In this document: piece after piece, positions 49,771 to 59,139 of the stretch
Position numbering within the stretch: position 1 is the first letter of the stretch
How the letters are laid out: the number at the start of each line of letters is the position of its first letter
Notes under the pieces: generated by a model
Databases searched by the model: none
What the model saw: the letters and a program-made list of their open reading frames with translations, nothing else
Told to the model about the DNA's origin: nothing
Position numbers and translations under genes: made by a program
Assembly (NCBI GenBank): GCA_017395935.1
Contig: JAFQNL010000034.1
Location: 1 to 64,000 of the forward strand
DNA length: 64,000 bases
Direction: 5' to 3'
DNA from: Oscillospiraceae bacterium
GTDB lineage: Bacteria > Bacillota > Clostridia > Oscillospirales > Oscillospiraceae

Positions 49771-51075
49771 TCAGAACTGAAGCTGATCCAGCGCTTCCAG
49801 CGCCCGCTGAGCGATGACGGCATTCTTGTTCCGCTTGCCCCGGACCTTGTAGCCCAGAGGGGGAATGATGCCAAAGTTGACGTTCATAGGCTGGAAGTTA
49901 TAGATGGTGGTGTCGCTGATGTAGCAGGCCAGAGCGCCCAGAGCGGTCTCCTGAGGGAAGTCCACCGGGTCCTTGCCCAACAGTCGGTGAGCCAGCTCGA
50001 TGCCGGCTACCAGACCGGAGGCAGCCGACTCCACATAGCCCTCGACGCCGGTGATCTGACCGGCGAAGGTGAGGCGGGGCTGATCAATGACCTGATAGTA
50101 GCGATTGAGGAAGCGGGGGGAGTTCAGATAGGTGTTGCGGTGCATGACACCGTAACGGAGAAACTCTGCCTGCTCCAGACCGGGAATCATAGAGAAGACT
50201 CTCTTCTGCTCCGGCCATTTCAGATGGGTCTGGAACCCGACGATATTGTACACCGTGCCCATGGCGTTGTCCTTTCTCAGCTGGACGACGGCATAGGGTC
50301 GGCTTTCCGGATTGTGCGGATTGGTGAGTCCTACCGGTTTCAGAGGCCCGTAGCAGAGGGTATCCCGGCCGCGGCGGGCCATAACCTCTACCGGCATACA
50401 GCCTTCAAAGACCGACCGATCCTCAAACCCGTGGAGCTCAGCTTCCTGAGCAGAGACCAGCTCAGTCCAGAAAGCCTCGTATTCCTCTCGGGTCATGGGG
50501 CAGTTGATATAGTCGGCCGTTCCCTTGTCGTAGCGGGACCCAAACCAGGCCTTGTCCATATTAATGCTCTCAAAGCTGACAAGAGGAGCAACAGCGTCAA
50601 AGAAGTGGAGATTGTCCTGGCCGGGGAAACGGGCCTGAATGTCCTGAGTCAGGGCGTCCGAGGCCAGAGGGCCGGCGGCGATTATGACCTGCCCTTCTTC
50701 GGGGATGGAGGTGACCTCCTGATGGAGGACGGTGATCAGGGGGTGAGATTTGACAGCCTGGGTGACAGCTCCGGAGAAGCCATAACGGTCCACCGCCAGC
50801 GCGCCGCCGGCAGGAACCTGATGGGCATCAGCACAGGCCATGATCAGAGAACGGCTCCGTCGCATCTCCTCCTTGAGCAGACCCACCGCGTTTTCCACAT
50901 TGTTGGCCCGGAGAGAGTTGGAGCAGACCAGCTCGGCAAAGTCAGCCGTCTGATGGACGGGACTGCTCTTGACCGGACGCATCTCATAAAGTTTAACCGG
51001 GATGCCCCGTTCTGCCAGCTGCCACGCAGCTTCGCAACCGGCCAGACCGGCGCCGATGACAATGACCTGTTCCAT
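49771..51075 (-). CDS. trmFO: Folate-dependent tRNA (uracil-5-)-methyltransferase TrmFO
   Basis: 434 residues. FAD-binding [20 protein letters not shown] at the N-terminus, [40 protein letters not shown] and [19 protein letters not shown] are characteristic of TrmFO (the Gid protein). It uses methylenetetrahydrofolate and FADH2 to make ribothymidine at position 54 of tRNA. AAGGAG precedes the ATG. Located nine bases after topA, as in many Firmicutes. Confidence 0.96.
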   Translation of the reverse strand: MEQVIVIGAGLAGCEAAWQLAERGIPVKLYEMRPVKSSPVHQTADFAELVCSNSLRANNVENAVGLLKEEMRRSRSLIMACADAHQVPAGGALAVDRYGFSGAVTQAVKSHPLITVLHQEVTSIPEEGQVIIAAGPLASDALTQDIQARFPGQDNLHFFDAVAPLVSFESINMDKAWFGSRYDKGTADYINCPMTREEYEAFWTELVSAQEAELHGFEDRSVFEGCMPVEVMARRGRDTLCYGPLKPVGLTNPHNPESRPYAVVQLRKDNAMGTVYNIVGFQTHLKWPEQKRVFSMIPGLEQAEFLRYGVMHRNTYLNSPRFLNRYYQVIDQPRLTFAGQITGVEGYVESAASGLVAGIELAHRLLGKDPVDFPQETALGALACYISDTTIYNFQPMNVNFGIIPPLGYKVRGKRNKNAVIAQRALEALDQLQF

Positions 51076-51084
51076 AGTCGCTCC

Positions 51085-53457
51085 TTACTCTTCCGCCTTG
51101 GACGTCTTAGTCCCGGCAGTTTTTCGCCTGGTGGCGGTTTTCTTTTCGCCGGCCGCGGCTGAGCCAGCCTTCTTTGCCGCCGATTTCGCGGCGGTCTTTT
51201 TGGCGGACGTCTTTTTCTCGGCCGGCTTTTTGGCAGCGGGCTTCTTCTTGGCGCTGTCGCCGGAAGCGGCCTGCTGGTCAGCGCTCTGAGCAGTTTCCTC
51301 GCTGCCCTCAGGAGCCTCCTCGGTAGGAGACTTCTTCTTGTAGCCCCGCTGATCTTCGGGGAGGAAGTTGGGGCAGGTCTCGTTAATACAGAAGGGCTTC
51401 TTAAAGCCCCGGCCGGACTTCTTGAAGAGGGTCATGCCGCAGATGGTGCAGTTTTCCTTGACCGGTACGTCCCAGGTCATAAAACTGCAGGGCTCACCGG
51501 AGACGACCCGGTTGCGCTCGCAGCCGTAGTAGGTGTAGCCCTTGCGGCTGGTCTTTTTCAGGATCCGGCTGCCGCACTGAGGACACTTGCCGGGCATCTC
51601 AACAACAATGGGCTTGGTGAAGGTACACTCCGGCCAGCCGGGACAGGCCAAAAAGCGGCCGAACCGGCCGGTCTTGATGACCATTTTCTTGCCGCACAGA
51701 TCACAGACCTCGTCAGATTCTTCAGAGGGGATCTTCAAATAGACGCCTTCCAGCGCTTCCTCTGCTGCCTTGAGTTCGGAAGAGAAGCTGCCATAGAAGC
51801 GGGCCAGAACGTCCTTCCAATACTCCTTGCCCAGTTCCACGTTGTCCAGCTGGTTTTCCATATTGGCGGTAAAGCCGGGATCCACCAGATCGTTAAAACG
51901 CTCCATCATCAGTCCGTTTACTACCTCGCCCAGAGGAGTGGGACGGAGAACCTTGCCCTCCTTGAGCACATAGCCCCGGTCCAGAATGGTAGAGACGGTG
52001 GGTGCGTAGGTGGAGGGGCGGCCAATGCCCTTTTCTTCCAGCAGCTTGATCAGAGCGGCTTCGGTGAAGCGGGCAGGGGGCTGGGTGAAGTGCTGGGCCT
52101 TGCTGGTATCGGCCAGAGAAACCTGCTCCCGCTCTTCCAGATCGGGAAGGGGAGAGCCCATAGCCTCTTCGCCCTCGTCCTTGCCTTCCACATAGACGGC
52201 GGTAAAGCCGGAGAATTTGAGAGCCGAATGGGTGGCCCGGAAAAGATGGGAACCGGAATGAACGTCAATGGAGACGCTGTCAAAGACGGCGTTGGCCATC
52301 TGACAGGCCAGGAACCGGCTCCAGATCAGCTTGTACAACCGAAGCTGCTCTGCAGTCAGACTGCCCCGGACCGCCTCAGGCGTGAGAGCCACGTTGGTCG
52401 GGCGAATGGCTTCATGGGCGTCCTGAGCGCCAGACTTGGTCTTGAAGACCCGGGCCTTGGCGGGGAGATAATCCTTGCCGTAACGGCCGGAGATAAAGCT
52501 CCGGGCAGCGCTCACTGCCTCGTCAGACAGACGGAGCGAGTCGGTACGCATATAGGTGATCAGGCCCACAGTGCCTTCGCCCTCAATATCAACGCCTTCG
52601 TAGAGCTGCTGAGCGACGGACATGGTGCGCCGGGGAGTCATATTCAGCTTCCGGCTGGCCTCCTGTTGGAGCGTAGAGGTAGTAAAGGGGGGCGCAGGCT
52701 GCCGCTGCTTTTCCTTGCGGGTGACAGAGGAGACGATAAAGGGGGTGTGCTGAATGTCGTCGAGAATGGCCTGCACCTCTTCGGCGTTTTTCAGCTCTGT
52801 TTTCTTCTTGCCCTCGCCGTGATAGTGGGCCTTAAAACGCCCCAGCTTGGGAGCGATCCGATCCAGAGTGACCTCCAGAGACCAGTATTCCTCCGGTACA
52901 AAGCTCCGGATCTCATTCTCCCGGTCTATCACCAGCCGAGTGGCTACAGACTGGACCCGGCCGGCGGAAAGACCCCGACGGATCTTCTTCCATAGCAGGG
53001 GAGAGAGCTGATAGCCGATAATACGGTCCAGAATCCGGCGGGCCTGCTGGGCGTCTACCAGATCCTGATCAATGGCACGGGGATTGGCAATGGCCTCATT
53101 GACCACCTTTTTCGTGATCTCGTTGAAGGTGACCCGGTAGGTCTTGTCGTCCGGGATACCGAGCAGTTCCTTCAGATGCCAGGAGATGGCTTCGCCTTCC
53201 CGGTCCGGGTCGGTTGCCAGATAGACCTTACCGCTCTTTTTGGCAGCGCGGGTCAGGTCACTGATCACGTCTTCTTTGCCCTTAATGGGCTGATAATTGG
53301 GAACAAAGCCGTTATCGATATCCACGCTGATTTTGCTCTTGGGCAGATCCCGGATATGACCCATAGAGGCCTTGACCTGATAGCCGGGGCCCAGGTATTT
53401 GCCAATCGTTTTGGCTTTTGCGGGGGATTCTACGATAACCAGATCGGTTTTAGCCAT
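51085..53457 (-). CDS. topA: DNA topoisomerase I with extended Lys/Ala-rich tail
   Basis: 790 residues, type IA. TOPRIM domain VIVESPAKAKTIGKYLG with the acidic TDPDREGEAISWHL; active-site tyrosine in GLITYMRTDSLRLS; HEAIRPTNV; then three C-terminal Cys4 zinc ribbons (CDLCGKK...CPGWPEC, CPQCGSRI...GCE, CTICGMTL...CINETC). After about residue 700 a tail of roughly 85 residues is dominated by Lys, Ala and Pro (KKKPAAKKPAEKKTSAKKTA), histone-H1-like. It relaxes negative supercoils. GGAGG lies ten bases upstream of the ATG. Confidence 0.97.
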   Translation of the reverse strand: MAKTDLVIVESPAKAKTIGKYLGPGYQVKASMGHIRDLPKSKISVDIDNGFVPNYQPIKGKEDVISDLTRAAKKSGKVYLATDPDREGEAISWHLKELLGIPDDKTYRVTFNEITKKVVNEAIANPRAIDQDLVDAQQARRILDRIIGYQLSPLLWKKIRRGLSAGRVQSVATRLVIDRENEIRSFVPEEYWSLEVTLDRIAPKLGRFKAHYHGEGKKKTELKNAEEVQAILDDIQHTPFIVSSVTRKEKQRQPAPPFTTSTLQQEASRKLNMTPRRTMSVAQQLYEGVDIEGEGTVGLITYMRTDSLRLSDEAVSAARSFISGRYGKDYLPAKARVFKTKSGAQDAHEAIRPTNVALTPEAVRGSLTAEQLRLYKLIWSRFLACQMANAVFDSVSIDVHSGSHLFRATHSALKFSGFTAVYVEGKDEGEEAMGSPLPDLEEREQVSLADTSKAQHFTQPPARFTEAALIKLLEEKGIGRPSTYAPTVSTILDRGYVLKEGKVLRPTPLGEVVNGLMMERFNDLVDPGFTANMENQLDNVELGKEYWKDVLARFYGSFSSELKAAEEALEGVYLKIPSEESDEVCDLCGKKMVIKTGRFGRFLACPGWPECTFTKPIVVEMPGKCPQCGSRILKKTSRKGYTYYGCERNRVVSGEPCSFMTWDVPVKENCTICGMTLFKKSGRGFKKPFCINETCPNFLPEDQRGYKKKSPTEEAPEGSEETAQSADQQAASGDSAKKKPAAKKPAEKKTSAKKTAAKSAAKKAGSAAAGEKKTATRRKTAGTKTSKAEE

Positions 53458-53499
53458 GAAATGTTAGCCTCCGATATCAGAATAAAACAGACAGGTCCG

Positions 53500-54768
53500 T
53501 CAACTGCCCAGACGTTCTTCCAACAGCCGGTAGCGGCCGCCGGGGAGTTCCTCCACCGTGCCGGTCACTGCCAGCAAAGTCAGCGCGGCAGAGACGGAAG
53601 GGGCGGTCAGACCCGTCTGGGAGATGAGCGTTTCCACGGTAGCGGGGCCGGAAAGCAGGGCCTGCAGCAGCTTTCGCTCCTCTTCTGTGTACCGCTGAGG
53701 GTCGTTCAGTAATTCAATATAGCCGCTGTTTTGGGTGGTGTCAACCTTTTTTTCCTCCTCAGGAGAGGAAGAAGAGGCTTTCTTTCTGGCTTTTTCGATC
53801 ATTTCCGACAAAGAAGCATCCGGATCTTCCTTCGGATTCAGCCGGATGGAAGACCAGCGGGTCAGGTCGGGAGCGGCCTGCTTCTCCTGAATGAGGAAGG
53901 GATAGCGGCTGAGGATATCCTGAGGCCCGGTCACCGCCATGGCAAGTCCCTGCCGGAGCAGGTCGTTGGTGCCGGCCGACTGGCGGGAACCCAGATTGGC
54001 AGGAATGGCAAAGATATCCTTTCCCTGTTCGGCTGCCAGCGCGGCCACACCCAGAGTGCCGCTGCGCTCACCTGCCTCAACGCAGAGAAGGGCGACTGAG
54101 AGCGCGCAGAGGATGGTGTTTCTCCGGCGGAAGTAGCTGCCCTTATGGGGCGTGCCGGGAGGCAGCTCAGAGACAATCAGTCCCCGAGCGGCAATGTCCC
54201 GGAGCAGGGCGCGATTGTCCTCGGTGTCATAGTAAGGCAGATCCACGCCGCCGGCCATGACGCAGAGCAGGGGACCGCCAGCCTGAAGCGCGCCTCGGGC
54301 CGCTGCCTCGTCGCAGCCGGCGACCACGCCGGTGGCCACGATACCGCCGCCCTTGGTAATGGCAGCAGAGAACTGCCCTGCGTTCCGGACACCGTAGGGA
54401 GTAGCTTTCCGGGTGCCGGCAACGGCGATTACTGCCTGCTCATCCAGACGGAGCAGTCTGCCTCTGAGATAGAGAACGAGAGGAGGGACCTCAATATTGC
54501 GCAGCCGCTGCGGATAGTCTGTGTCAGCATAGGTGAGGATACGGATATTCTCCCGGTCGCATCGTTCCAGTACCTGCTCGGCCATGGCCGGAGACTTGTC
54601 CTCCAGCAGCTGGCGCTGACTGGGAGAGAGTCCTTCGATGCGCTCATATTCCTCCGGATCGGAGAAGTAAGCCTTTTCGGGGGAGCCAAAGTGACAGAAT
54701 ACCTTCCAAGCCGGAAGAGGATCCAGCTGAGTGGTCAGCCAGAGCCAGTATTTGATGGACGTCAGCAT
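53500..54768 (-). CDS. dprA: DNA-processing protein DprA
   Basis: 422 residues. An N-terminal helix-hairpin-helix-like/SAM region (YERIEGLSPSQRQLLEDKSP), the Rossmann core with YADTDYPQRLRNIEVPPLVL, VAGTRKATPYG, GGGIVATGVVAGCDEAAARG and SELPPGTPHKGSYFRRRNTI, and a C-terminal winged helix (LISQTGLTAPSVSAALTLLA). It loads RecA on incoming single-stranded DNA during transformation. The linker between core and winged helix (about 295-355) is Ser/Lys-rich. GGAGT precedes the ATG. Confidence 0.95.
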   Translation of the reverse strand: MLTSIKYWLWLTTQLDPLPAWKVFCHFGSPEKAYFSDPEEYERIEGLSPSQRQLLEDKSPAMAEQVLERCDRENIRILTYADTDYPQRLRNIEVPPLVLYLRGRLLRLDEQAVIAVAGTRKATPYGVRNAGQFSAAITKGGGIVATGVVAGCDEAAARGALQAGGPLLCVMAGGVDLPYYDTEDNRALLRDIAARGLIVSELPPGTPHKGSYFRRRNTILCALSVALLCVEAGERSGTLGVAALAAEQGKDIFAIPANLGSRQSAGTNDLLRQGLAMAVTGPQDILSRYPFLIQEKQAAPDLTRWSSIRLNPKEDPDASLSEMIEKARKKASSSSPEEEKKVDTTQNSGYIELLNDPQRYTEEERKLLQALLSGPATVETLISQTGLTAPSVSAALTLLAVTGTVEELPGGRYRLLEERLGS

Positions 54769-54804
54769 AGTGCAGCACTCCTTCCTGATGCAGGGGGAGA
54801 GGGC

Positions 54805-55578
54805 TCATTGAGCCCGATAAAGCTCCCAAAGAACTACAGCCGCCGCGGCCGCCGCGTTGAGCGACTCACATCTGGCCTCCATAGGGATCTTCCAGGTTTT
54901 ACGGCAGAGAGAGAGCATCTCCCGGGAGATTCCCTGTCCTTCGCTGCCGATGACCACGGCGGCTCTTCCGCCGTCGTAGCTGCGCAGATCCTCTGTGTCC
55001 TCCAGCAAAGCGGTGCCGTAGAGGGGGATGTCCGAGCGGGCCAGCAGGGAGGCGATCTCCTCCGGCTCTGCCTCCCAGACTGGAAGCCGAAAAGCGGCCC
55101 CCATGGTGGCCCGGACAGTCTTCCAGTGCCAAGGGTCGGCAGAGTGATGGGTAAGGATAAGTCCGTCAGCTCCGAAGGCGTCGGCTGTGCGCCAGATGGT
55201 ACCCACATTGCCCGGATCCTGAAGCCCGTCGAGAATGAGATAGCATCTGCCGTCCAGCCGCTCCGGAAGCGTCAGCCGGGGAATCCGGCAGAGAAAGAGC
55301 AGACCCTGGGGGGTCTTGGCCGGAGAGATGGACGACATGAGACTGTCAGGTACCTGAACGGCCCGAACACCCCGGGGCAGAGACGGGGGCAGTTGCTCTC
55401 CGGTAAAGAGAACGGTGGTCACCTGTGCCTGCCAGCGCAGAGCCTCGGCGCAGAGCTTGGTGCCGTCGCAGAGAAAGAGCCCGGTTTCCCGGCGAAAGGA
55501 CCGATCCTTCTCCAGCTTTCTGATCTGGGAGATGAGGGGGTTGGTCCGGCTGGTGATCACTTCAAAGTTGGGGGCCAT
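54805..55578 (-). CDS. TrmH/SpoU family RNA 2'-O-methyltransferase
   Basis: 257 residues. N-terminal substrate-binding part (ITSRTNPLISQIRKLEKDRS, RETGLFLCDGTKL) followed by the SPOUT knot motifs: YLILDGLQDPGNVGTIWRTA, ADGLILTHHSADPW, AVVIGSEGQGISREML and IPMEARCESLNAAAAAAVVL. It methylates ribose in rRNA or tRNA using S-adenosylmethionine; the exact nucleotide cannot be read off. ATG at 55578 has GAGGT nine bases upstream. First gene of the operon trmH-dprA-topA-trmFO-plsX-rnc. Confidence 0.92.
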   Translation of the reverse strand: MAPNFEVITSRTNPLISQIRKLEKDRSFRRETGLFLCDGTKLCAEALRWQAQVTTVLFTGEQLPPSLPRGVRAVQVPDSLMSSISPAKTPQGLLFLCRIPRLTLPERLDGRCYLILDGLQDPGNVGTIWRTADAFGADGLILTHHSADPWHWKTVRATMGAAFRLPVWEAEPEEIASLLARSDIPLYGTALLEDTEDLRSYDGGRAAVVIGSEGQGISREMLSLCRKTWKIPMEARCESLNAAAAAAVVLWELYRAQ

Positions 55579-55618
55579 AGGGTCATTACCTCGCAGTAAA
55601 GAAGAGTCATATACATTT

Positions 55619-55647
55619 AATATATACACCCTGTTGGCCCTTGTCAA
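55619..55647 (-). promoter_or_regulatory. Promoter of the trmH-dprA-topA-trmFO-plsX-rnc operon
   Basis: On the minus strand TTGACA (55647-55642), 17-base spacer, TATATT (55624-55619). Confidence 0.8.
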
Positions 55648-55712
55648 ATCCAATCGGCGGCAAAGAGGGAGAATAAATGGGAGCAGACGGGGGAAAATAA
55701 GCCGGGAATTGA

Positions 55713-55776
55713 ATTGTGAAACAATTATAAATAATGAACAGACTCCATTGACGGAGCGGTTGATTCATATTATGAT
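55713..55776 (+). promoter_or_regulatory. Promoter and upstream palindrome of the lipoprotein gene
   Basis: TTGACG at 55748-55753, 17-base spacer, TATGAT at 55771-55776. A 15-base palindrome AATTGT-GAA-ACAATT lies just upstream at 55713-55727 and may bind a regulator. Confidence 0.6.
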
Positions 55777-55837
55777 AGCTTTTACGGAGAAGAAATCTCC
55801 GTATTCAGGAAAATTACCACCAATCAAGGAGACTATT

Positions 55838-56458
55838 ATGAAGAAACTGATTGCGCTGCTGATGGCAGCAATTATGATGCTGAGTCTGGTAGCCTGCTCC
55901 TCTTCCGGTGAGCAGGAGCCTGTCGAAAACGAGACTCCTGTTGTTGATGAAGATGTCAGCGGCCCTGCTGCTGAGGGAGAAGGCCCCCTGGCCGACGATA
56001 TGACCGTTGTTCCCGATGCTGAGGGCGAGGGCGTGGATACCCCTGCGGTGGACGGCGAGACGCTGGGTACCCAGCTCAATGCTGAGTTTGTGGCCCAGAT
56101 GGTGGCAAACCCTGCCATTACCGCTCAGGAGATGGCAGATGCCATTCTGGCCCATGAGTCCATCCTCTTCTCCGGCGCTTCCATGCCTGTAGAGCCCGGT
56201 CTGCTTACCGGCTTCGGTGAGACCGAGATCACCGGCTTTGAAGAGGGCGTCATGTTCGCTCCCATGATCGGCACGATTCCCTTTGTAGGCTATATCTTCA
56301 CTCTGGCGGAAGACGCCGATGTGGACGCTTTTGTTCAGATGCTCTCTGACAACGCCAACCCTCGCTGGAACGTCTGCACCGAGGCAGAAGAAATGGTGAT
56401 CGATATGAACGGCTCCACCGTATTCTTCCTCATGTGCCCTCTGACTCTGGAGGAGTAA
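55838..56458 (+). CDS. Small lipoprotein of unknown function
   Basis: 206 residues. Signal peptide KKLIALLMAAIMMLSLVACS with lipobox LVAC, then an acidic Pro/Glu linker of some 50 residues and a compact C-terminal domain (TAQEMADAILAHESILFSGA, IFTLAEDADVDAFVQMLSDN). It may belong to the DUF4358 lipoproteins that often accompany MBOAT/DHHW genes in Clostridia, but this is a guess from layout. AAGGAG is nine bases ahead of ATG 55838. It lies 90 bases before the MBOAT gene, with a G+C-rich hairpin between. Confidence 0.7.
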   Translation: MKKLIALLMAAIMMLSLVACSSSGEQEPVENETPVVDEDVSGPAAEGEGPLADDMTVVPDAEGEGVDTPAVDGETLGTQLNAEFVAQMVANPAITAQEMADAILAHESILFSGASMPVEPGLLTGFGETEITGFEEGVMFAPMIGTIPFVGYIFTLAEDADVDAFVQMLSDNANPRWNVCTEAEEMVIDMNGSTVFFLMCPLTLEE

Positions 56459-56479
56459 TCGAATCAAACCACCCCTGAC

Positions 56480-56505
56480 GGCGGGCGCGGTCATCCGCGC
56501 CCGCC
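56480..56505 (+). terminator. G+C-rich hairpin between lipoprotein and MBOAT genes
   Basis: GGCGGGCGCGG and CCGCGCCCGCC pair perfectly around TCAT. No T-run follows, so termination would be partial at best. Confidence 0.55.
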
Positions 56506-56548
56506 AAAGTTATGAAATGACAAGCGCCGAAAAGTGAGGTGAAGACAG

Positions 56549-57943
56549 ATGGTCTTTTCCAGTATTCCCTTCCTGTACTATTACCTGCCGGCTGTACTGG
56601 CGGTCTATTTTCTGGTTCCGAGACAGGGGAAAAATCTGATCCTGCTGCTGGCCAGCCTCTTCTTTTATGGCTGGGGAGAGCCAGCCTGCCTGCCGCTGAT
56701 GGTGCTGTCTGTCGCTCAGGGATATGTCTTTGGCCTTGCCATGGAAAAGAGTAAACAGCAGCGGTGGAAGAAGCTCTGGCTTCTGCTTACGCTGGCTTGC
56801 TCGCTGGGGGCGCTGCTTTGGTTTAAGTATGCCGGCTTCTTCGTCGGGAGTTTTGCCGCCTTTACGGGAATCCCTGTGCCGGCGCTGAAGATTGCCCTTC
56901 CGATCGGTATCAGCTTTTATACCTTCCAGATCATGAGCTACAGCGTGGATGTCTATTGGGGAAAGACCGCTGCCCAGAAAAACCCCATCCATCTGGCGGC
57001 CTATGTGTCCATGTTTCCTCAGCTCATTGCCGGCCCCATCGTCCGCTATACGGATATCGCCCGGCAGCTTGAGCGGCGTACACATAGCTGGGAGAAGCTC
57101 TCACTGGGGATCCGGCGCTTTCTGCTGGGACTTGGCAAGAAGGTGCTCATTGCCAATCAGCTGGGCGCGCTCTGCGGGCAGTATCAGAGCCTCCATGAGC
57201 CCTCTGTGCTTTTCTGCTGGCTCTATGCCTGCGCCTTTACGCTGCAAATCTACTTTGACTTCTCCGGCTACAGCGATATGGCCATTGGCCTTGGACGTAT
57301 GCTGGGATTTGACTTTACAGAGAACTTTCATTACCCCTATGTCTCCCGGTCGGTGACCGAGTTCTGGCGGAGATGGCATATCTCGCTGGGCAGCTGGTTC
57401 CGGGACTATGTGTATATTCCTTTGGGGGGCAACCGGGTGAGCCGGGGAAAGTGGCTGAGAAATATTCTGGTGGTCTGGATGCTCACTGGATTCTGGCACG
57501 GCGCGGCATGGAACTTTGTCCTCTGGGGACTCTGGTACGGCCTACTCCTGCTGGGTGAGAAGCTGCTCTGGGGCAGAGGACTGGAGGGGAGACCGGTGCT
57601 CAGCCGGGTCTATGTGATGCTGGCAGTCATATTCGGCTTTGTTCTCTTCAATGCCGCCAGTCTGAGCGACGCGCTGGATTGTATGTCCGGTATGCTGGGA
57701 CTGGGGGGTCTGCCGCTCTGCTCTGGGGAGGCGCTGTACTATCTCAGAAGCTACGCGGTTGTGCTGATACTGGCTGTGGTGGGAGCGACTCCGCTTCCGG
57801 CCAGAGCCTTTCGTCGGCTGGGAGAACGCTTTGAGGGAGTGTTCACACTGCTGGAGCCGGTTGGCCTCGCGCTTATTCTGCTGCTCTCTACCGCCTATCT
57901 GGTGGACGGCTCTTTCAATCCCTTCCTCTATTTCCGGTTCTAA
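56549..57943 (+). CDS. MBOAT family O-acyltransferase (AlgI/DltB/PatA-like)
   Basis: 464 residues with about ten membrane helices. MBOAT signatures: LPIGISFYTFQIMSYSVDVY, the conserved FDFSGYSDMAIGLGRMLGF, FRDYVYIPLGGNRVS and the catalytic His in LTGFWHGAAWNFVLWG. Members pass acyl groups across the membrane to surface polymers. GAGGTGAAGACAG precedes the ATG. Directly followed by the DHHW gene, the usual partner for O-acetylation of exopolysaccharide or secondary wall polymers; which polymer is unknown. Confidence 0.92.
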   Translation: MVFSSIPFLYYYLPAVLAVYFLVPRQGKNLILLLASLFFYGWGEPACLPLMVLSVAQGYVFGLAMEKSKQQRWKKLWLLLTLACSLGALLWFKYAGFFVGSFAAFTGIPVPALKIALPIGISFYTFQIMSYSVDVYWGKTAAQKNPIHLAAYVSMFPQLIAGPIVRYTDIARQLERRTHSWEKLSLGIRRFLLGLGKKVLIANQLGALCGQYQSLHEPSVLFCWLYACAFTLQIYFDFSGYSDMAIGLGRMLGFDFTENFHYPYVSRSVTEFWRRWHISLGSWFRDYVYIPLGGNRVSRGKWLRNILVVWMLTGFWHGAAWNFVLWGLWYGLLLLGEKLLWGRGLEGRPVLSRVYVMLAVIFGFVLFNAASLSDALDCMSGMLGLGGLPLCSGEALYYLRSYAVVLILAVVGATPLPARAFRRLGERFEGVFTLLEPVGLALILLLSTAYLVDGSFNPFLYFRF

Positions 57944-57954
57944 GGAGGGCGGCC

Positions 57955-59064
57955 ATGATGAAACACTACAAACATCAGATTCAGACCATTCTCCTTGGCT
58001 TGCTCCTGCTGGTCATGGCTCTGCTCTGCTGGTTCCATCCGGAGCAGCTCTACTCTGACAGTGAGCGGCGTGTACTGGCCGGCGCCCCCGAGCTGAGCTG
58101 GGAGGAGATCCGGTCGGGGGACTATATGAGAGACTTTGAGGCCTATACGCTGGACCAGTTTCCCGGCCGGGACGGCTTTCGCCGCCTGAAAGCGGTCTCT
58201 GCGCTGGAGCTGTTCCGGCAGCTGGACAACAATGGGCTTTATTCTGCCATGGGCTATACTTCCAAACTGGAATACCCCATGCATCAGAATATGATGGACC
58301 ACGCTGCCGGCCGTTTCCAGCGCATCTGGGATCTCTATCTAAAGGACAGCGGCGGACCGGTCTGGCTGTCCATCATTCCGGATAAAAACTGTTGGCTGGC
58401 AGAGGAGAGCGGCCGCCTCTCTCTGGACTATGACCAGTTTATTCAGACTTTCCGGTCGCTGGCCGGGGAGGAGATGACCTATATTGATATCACTCCCTGC
58501 CTCTCGCTGGAAGACTATTACCGGACCGATACTCACTGGCGGCAGGAGTCTATTTCGGATGTGGCGCAGACGCTGGCTGCGGCAATGGGACGAGAGCTGA
58601 ACGGGGAGTACGAGACGGTAACGCTGGAAGAACCCTTCTATGGTGTCTATTACGGCCAGTCAGCCCTGCCGTTGCTGCCTGACCGGCTCAGCTATCTGAC
58701 CAATGAGACGCTGGAGAACTGTACTCTTACCAGTTATGACACAGGGAAGCCGGTTGACAAGGAGATCTATGACCTTTCTCAGGCCGGAAGCCGGGATCCT
58801 TATGAGCTCTTTCTCTCCGGTTCGGACGCGCTGCAGGTGCTGGAAAATCCCAATGCCGACACCGACCGGGAGCTTATTATCTTTCGGGATTCCTTTGCCA
58901 GCAGTCTCGTCCCTCTGTTGGCAGAGGGCTGGTCTTCTATCGTGCTGGTGGATATCCGCTATGTGGATCCCGCTATGCTGGGGGCCTTCATCGACTTCCA
59001 CGGTCAGGATGTGCTCTTTCTCTACTCCACTCTGCTGCTCAATAACAGTTTGGGCTTGCGGTGA
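57955..59064 (+). CDS. DHHW-family extracytoplasmic protein, partner of the MBOAT acyltransferase (AlgJ/AlgX-like)
   Basis: 369 residues. One N-terminal membrane helix (IQTILLGLLLLVMALLCWFH), then an SGNH-like extracytoplasmic domain: YTLDQFPGRDGFRRL near residue 65, the DHHW-type box YYRTDTHWRQESI near 196, and FRDSFASSLVPLLAEGWSSI, the nucleophile-serine region, near 310. Such proteins complete the transfer of acetyl groups received through the MBOAT channel to the polymer. AAGGAGG precedes the ATG, with a 11-base gap to the MBOAT gene. Confidence 0.88.
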   Translation: MMKHYKHQIQTILLGLLLLVMALLCWFHPEQLYSDSERRVLAGAPELSWEEIRSGDYMRDFEAYTLDQFPGRDGFRRLKAVSALELFRQLDNNGLYSAMGYTSKLEYPMHQNMMDHAAGRFQRIWDLYLKDSGGPVWLSIIPDKNCWLAEESGRLSLDYDQFIQTFRSLAGEEMTYIDITPCLSLEDYYRTDTHWRQESISDVAQTLAAAMGRELNGEYETVTLEEPFYGVYYGQSALPLLPDRLSYLTNETLENCTLTSYDTGKPVDKEIYDLSQAGSRDPYELFLSGSDALQVLENPNADTDRELIIFRDSFASSLVPLLAEGWSSIVLVDIRYVDPAMLGAFIDFHGQDVLFLYSTLLLNNSLGLR

Positions 59065-59070
59065 GAGAGC

Positions 59071-59099
59071 TTGTTTTTTCCGCCGGAAGAGACTATAAT
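59071..59099 (+). promoter_or_regulatory. Promoter of the sortase gene
   Basis: TTGTTT at 59071-59076, 17-base spacer, TATAAT at 59094-59099. Because the -10 overlaps an in-frame ATG at 59098, translation from that ATG is not possible from this promoter, which supports the start at 59140. Confidence 0.7.
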
Positions 59100-59139
59100 G
59101 CAGCTATCTGAAACGAAAGATTCCGGGAGGACAGAGACT

